The translations under genes and the position numbers were made by a program. The notes under the pieces are model-generated. The model saw nothing but the letters and a program-made list of their open reading frames with translations, was not told the origin of the DNA and made no database searches. A stretch of 64,000 nt of DNA from Vitellaria paradoxa (taxonomy: Eukaryota; Streptophyta; Magnoliopsida; Ericales; Sapotaceae), in NCBI GenBank assembly GCA_019916065.1, contig CM034240.1, positions 40,388,561 through 40,452,560 on the forward strand, read 5' to 3'. Shown here piece after piece: positions 59,702 to 64,000 of this stretch. Within the stretch, counting starts at the first letter, position 1. Each line of letters begins with the position of its first letter.

Positions 59702-62700
59702 GTAATATAAAATAAAACACACACACACACACAAAGAGCTCTTCTAATGGTTGTATATCTGATTCTTCTTCAGAAAGTTTATCCTCTTATTTTTTTTGGC
59801 TGTCAATGACAGATGAAAAGATAAATAATGCAACAGTTAGACAAAGTGAAATGTAGAAGATTGGCCATAGCGCCCCAGGTAGGTTGACCCTGGGTACAAA
59901 TAGCCAATAAAGCTGGCCCTTACTTTCAAATCCCCATATTTGTGATGCCTTCTCCTTCAAGTATATCTGGTTTTGCAACTAATCTTCTTGTATCTTTTCT
60001 TAATCAAGATCAAGATCAGTTGTTAATTCAATTATAAATATTTGTACATATTAAGCCTGTACTTGAACTTATATATGCTTTTGCCAACAGATGCAACTCA
60101 AATAGTGACTTTATAGAAGATTATAACCTCTTTTTTCTCAGTAAGTTCTTATAAATATCTCTAAACTTCATATTGATCAGCTTGGAGTGGGAGGTGCTCT
60201 GGAAACGTTCTGCGGACAGGCCTATGGCGCAAAACAATATCACATGCTTGGTGTACACATGCAGAAAGCCATGCTTGTTCTCACGTTAATGGGACTTCCC
60301 ATAGCATTTATCTGGGCATTCACAGGGCATATCTTCACACTTTGTGGACAAGACTTGGAAATATCTACGCAAGCTGGGATATTTGCACATTGGTTGATCC
60401 CCAGCATCTTTCCTTACGGCCTGCTTCAGTGCCTACTCGGATTCTTACAGACTCAAAATAATGTAAAGGTATTGATGATAAGCGCTGTAATTACAAGCGT
60501 AGTCCATGTCTTCGTATGTTGGACCTTGGTTTTTATAATTGGCCTCGGTCATAAAGGCGCTGCTCTGTCCATTGCCATCTCTTATTGGACCAATGTGGTG
60601 ATTTTGGCGATTTATATTAAGTTCTCGCATGCCTGTCAAAAGACTTGGACGGGGTTCTGTAAGGAGGGTACGAAAGACCTTGTCAGTTTTCTTTCTGTCG
60701 CTATTCCTTCAGCTTTTATGGTTTGGTAGGTGTCAACAATTCTCTGCAAGTTAAGGATGACAAGCCACTGTGCAATTTCTAGAACTAAACTATCTTCTTG
60801 ATATTAATTTGTGTGTTCCTAATTTTTTAAACGATGCAACAAATCTACAATACGAGCTTGAAATAATGTGATTTCGCCTGTAACATGAATCAGCTTGGAA
60901 GGGTGGTCATACGAGCTTTTGGTTCTCATGTCAGGTCTGCTGCCCAACCCCAAGCTGGAAGCATCAGTTATGGCAATCAGGTTTGCATCTATGTCACTGT
61001 TTGGAGTTTTAAAAAAAAATATAAAACTCTACAAATCTCTATAAACACGAATTATGAGACCGTAAAATTTAAATTTTTTACTTACTGCATAAAGCACGAG
61101 ACACTAACTTTTACAAATTTATATAAATTTATACAACTTCAAGCACATCCTATATCCAGTCTTTAGTATATCGTTGTATGATGCGTCGGCAGTTGGATTG
61201 AGCCAAGCTAAATTCAATAGGCATTCTTTACTTTGCACTTTTATCATAAACAATTTCCAGCAAATTTCATTATCCTTGTGTTTTCAGTATGTAATTAAAG
61301 CAGTTTCATTAGTGAAAATATTATTCATAAAAAATTTTCTCTCACAACAATATCAACAATATTGGGTACTCTTTTGTACAAGTGTAAGGCATTACACGAA
61401 GTGTGTGCTTTTTATTGTTTCAAAAAGGAAAAGAAAAGAAAGGCATGAATATCAGCATGGTATTTTTGTCCCAACAAATTTGGCACTATACGTTCCTATC
61501 GGAAGGTCGAATTCTAATAGGAGGGCGCACTGCCATGTAAACTATGGTTTGTTCTGCCGCCTATAAATGCCTACTCATGCCATAAGACTCTAATGGCGTT
61601 TGCATAAATTCTCCATTTCTGATTTCTTTTCTTCTTTTTCCAGCCTTGACACAAGTGCATTAGTCTTCAGAATCCCTATTGGCTTAGGCAGTGCAGTAAG
61701 GTATGGTTGGTGAAAACACATTTTCGCATGACCCCTCTTCACTAGCCACTCTCCCTCATCATATATATTGAAAAAAATTCTTGCCTCTCTGCTTCAAAGC
61801 ACGAGAGTTTCAAATGAATTAGGTGCAGGGAGGCCGCACGCTGCAAGACTAGCAGTAAAGGTTGTGATATTCTTGGCTGTAACAGAAGGCTTGTTGGTAA
61901 GCTTAATTGCAGTTGCAACGCGAAATGTATGGGGCTATATTTACACCAATGAAGAGGAAGTTGTGAAATATATGGCCTCCATAATGGTACTGCTTGCCAT
62001 TTCTAACTTCATGGACGGAATTCAAGCCGTACTTTCAGGTTAGAGCTTCTATCATCCCTTCTCTTAATTAGACCACAGCGGTTCTGATTAATTTAGTTCT
62101 TTCACAATGGTAGGTTTTATTTATCGAGTATAGATGTACTTCATTGAAGCGAAACTTTTTTGGGAATTTTTTGATTTGAAAAAGGTATTGCAAGGGGATG
62201 TGGTTGGCAGAAGCTTGGTGCATTTGTGAATCTAGGGGCTTACTACCTTGTTGGCCTTCCTTCTGCAATCATCTTAACTTTTGTATTCCACTTTGGAGTA
62301 AAGGTAAGTCAGTCCAAACTTTCTTCTAATTTTTGTTTTACTGTTGTAATAATAAAAAATAGAGAAAGGCCATCCGAGAAAACTTAATTAGAAAATTAGA
62401 AAGACACTGTTAATGAAAGTTAAGTGATAACGCTATCTTGGATAGGATTAAAACTTGCAGAACACATCCATAATCCGGATAGCGTTCAAATTACTCCACG
62501 AGATTGAAATTTTATACATTAAAGTTCCTTCAATTGAAATTCTATACATTAAAGTTGGAGAGAAAATCTTTTTAAGGCAGAAGTTGAAAGATTAAATCTT
62601 TTTAAGGCGGTTGAATGTCGAATCAAATCAGCCAACCTTTTAATTTTGATTACGTCATATGCCAAACTTTATATATATATATATACACACACACAGCTGT

Positions 62701-63357
62701 ATATTTATCTGATTTCCTTTTAATTGCATCCTCATCTGATTAAAATCTTTTCAATGGAGTCAGGTGGCCGCAGTTATAGGCTTTTCTAAAACGGCGTTAT
62801 CACTTTGCTTTATTAACAATATTTTCCCAATTAAGTTTTTCTGGAAGACATTTCCTTACAGTAAAACACACACACACACACACACACAAAATCACCTTCT
62901 GCGCTCAAATCAACTTTTGTATTCCACTTTGGAGTAAAGGTAAGAAAGTCCAAAACTTTCTGCAGTTATATTAACTTTTATATTCCACTGCGGGGTAAAG
63001 GTGAGAAAGTCCAAAACTTTCTGCAATCATCTTAACTTTTGTATTCCACTTTGGAGAAAAGGCACACACATCAGCATTCTAATGTCACTGAATCCCACGC
63101 TTTGCAGGGCCTTTGGATGGGGATCATGATTGGGAGTGCTCTGCAAGCATTATTGTTTTTAGCAATTACAATAAACACAGACTGGGAACATCAAGTACGT
63201 AAAATCTTCCCTTCACTTGAGTTAGTGCACTATTTTTGTGGGCACTGGGCATATATATATATATATATATTGACTGTTCTTAACTCTATTATGTTATCAG
63301 GCGAGAAAGGCCATGGACACAGTTTATGCTTCCTGCAACCCAACAAATACACTCTGA
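59148..63357 (+). CDS. MATE/DETOXIFICATION transporter, copy C, intact
   Basis: Eight exons: 59148-59438, 60181-60725, 60894-60980, 61644-61700, 61800-62038, 62185-62303, 63108-63194 and 63301-63357 (TGA at 63355-63357). All introns are GT-AG and the phases join to an uninterrupted 493-aa protein, normal for plant DTX proteins. The start is the ATG opening [14 protein letters not shown]; an in-frame TTG 30 bp upstream is not a start. Landmarks are the first helix ([21 protein letters not shown]), [11 protein letters not shown] in exon 2, [11 protein letters not shown] in exon 3, [19 protein letters not shown] in exon 5 and [21 protein letters not shown] in exon 6. MATE proteins export small organic molecules by cation antiport; the substrate cannot be read from sequence. 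It is the only unbroken member of the cluster. Intron 6 contains extra copies of the exon 6 end. Confidence 0.93.
59658..59702. repeat. (AAT)n microsatellite in MATE C intron 1
   Basis: About 14 AAT units, followed shortly by a (CA)n run near 59716-59733. Confidence 0.9.
62866..62888. repeat. (CA)n microsatellite in MATE C intron 6
   Basis: A pure CA run just upstream of the tandem copies of the exon 6 end. Confidence 0.9.
62906..63064 (+). repeat. 61-bp tandem copies of the exon 6 3' end in MATE C intron 6
   Basis: The exon 6 end plus its donor (AACTTTTGTATTCCACTTTG, AAAGGTAAG, AGTCCAAA-CTTTCT) at about 62262-62325 reappears at 62912, 62973 and, partly, 63034, at a period of 61 bp. Two of the copies keep a usable donor (AAAGGTAAG or AAAGGTGAG); the last reads AAAAGGCAC and has lost it. 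Confidence 0.9.
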
Positions 63358-63520
63358 TTTCTTGTTCATGTGACAAGCCTATTTGGAACTTGGATTTGTG
63401 GAGGGAAAAGGCTGCTTTAATTTGCTGATTTTGTTCGTATGAAAAGTCACGGACTGTGTTTGGATTCTTGGAACTTGAATCCGTGCAGAGAAAAGAGAAG
63501 CAAGAGGAAATGGTAAACAG

Positions 63521-63559
<39 letters not shown>

Positions 63560-64000
63560 GAATAGAAACACCGAATTCGGCAAATTTATGTTATTTTATT
63601 AGTTGGGCTAGAAAAAATGGGGAAAAAATTAGATATTTGTTAAAATTTTATTTTTTTTCATTTAATTAATTTTTTATGAGTATACTTGTAGTTTTATTTT
63701 TTTCTTGTCTATGTTTTCCCTTACAAACTATTGATCCAAATAATGTGTTCAAATTATAAATTTATTGAGAGAAAAGAAAAATAACAATTATTAGAATTTA
63801 GGGATAATTGTTTTTATACTCTTGTACTTAGGTCAAAATCATTTACATCCCTATACTTCATTCTTATACACTAATAATCTTATACTCGTTGCTAAAGTGC
63901 AAAAATGTACGGAACTATTAGAGTTAATAGCATTGGATATACGTTCAGAATAAATAAATAAATAAATTTAATAGAACAAAATGCTCTTAGAGTATGGAAA
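63358..64000. other. 3' flank of MATE C
   Basis: Contains the 3' UTR, a (GA)n run at about 63524-63556, and AT-rich sequence. From about 63800 it reads as the kind of repeat starting GGGATAATTGTTTTTATAC that is common in plant spacers. No gene is seen to the window end. Confidence 0.7.

Noticed and set aside
1..64000. CRISPR array, operon or phage-like system
   Set aside because: No regularly spaced identical repeats with unique spacers; all genes are intron-containing plant genes.

Overview
This is nuclear DNA of a flowering plant. The evidence is AT-rich intergenic sequence, GT-AG introns in every gene, plant-specific protein families (PIRL leucine-rich-repeat protein, DETOXIFICATION/MATE transporters, a C2-GRAM-VASt C-terminus) and plant-type repeats (Au-like SINEs, Tourist-like MITEs, a Gypsy-type solo LTR, Helitrons). 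Nothing fixes the species. All recognisable genes are on the + strand. No CRISPR, operon or bacterial feature is present.

Layout. 1-312: last exon of a gene that starts outside the window, ending like a VASt-domain protein. 313-2849: spacer with a minus-strand SINE. 2850-7821: a PIRL9-like gene with three exons and one 3.3-kb intron; exon 1 carries a one-base frame break. 7822-29126: about 21 kb with no gene, filled with transposon relics. These include a TRIM-like Copia relic, MITEs, a 906-bp solo LTR with a perfect 5-bp target duplication, and a Mutator-like foldback element. 29127-35181, 44568-49868 and 59148-63357: three tandem MATE transporter paralogues, called A, B and C here, each with eight exons of nearly identical size. 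The two spacers between them (35.2-44.6 and 49.9-59.1 kb) hold MITEs, two head-to-tail Helitrons, SINEs and a GGTGAT-rich minisatellite.

MATE state. Copy C is fully open (493 aa). Copy B has one in-frame stop in exon 2. Copy A has one extra base in exon 3 and a 95-bp tandem duplication across its exon 2 splice donor. As read, the cluster has one working gene and two broken or mis-assembled ones. Three independent single-base lesions in otherwise well-preserved genes could mean recent pseudogenes or residual consensus errors; RNA-seq or short reads would decide.

I found no convincing new biological system. The most unusual signals are: (1) splice-donor-spanning tandem duplications in MATE A and C; (2) very short poly(A) insertions of 14-19 bp, each flanked by 14-17 bp target duplications and sharing the tail motif AAYTACC(CC)An; (3) a dense cluster of CACGTG boxes in the solo LTR.
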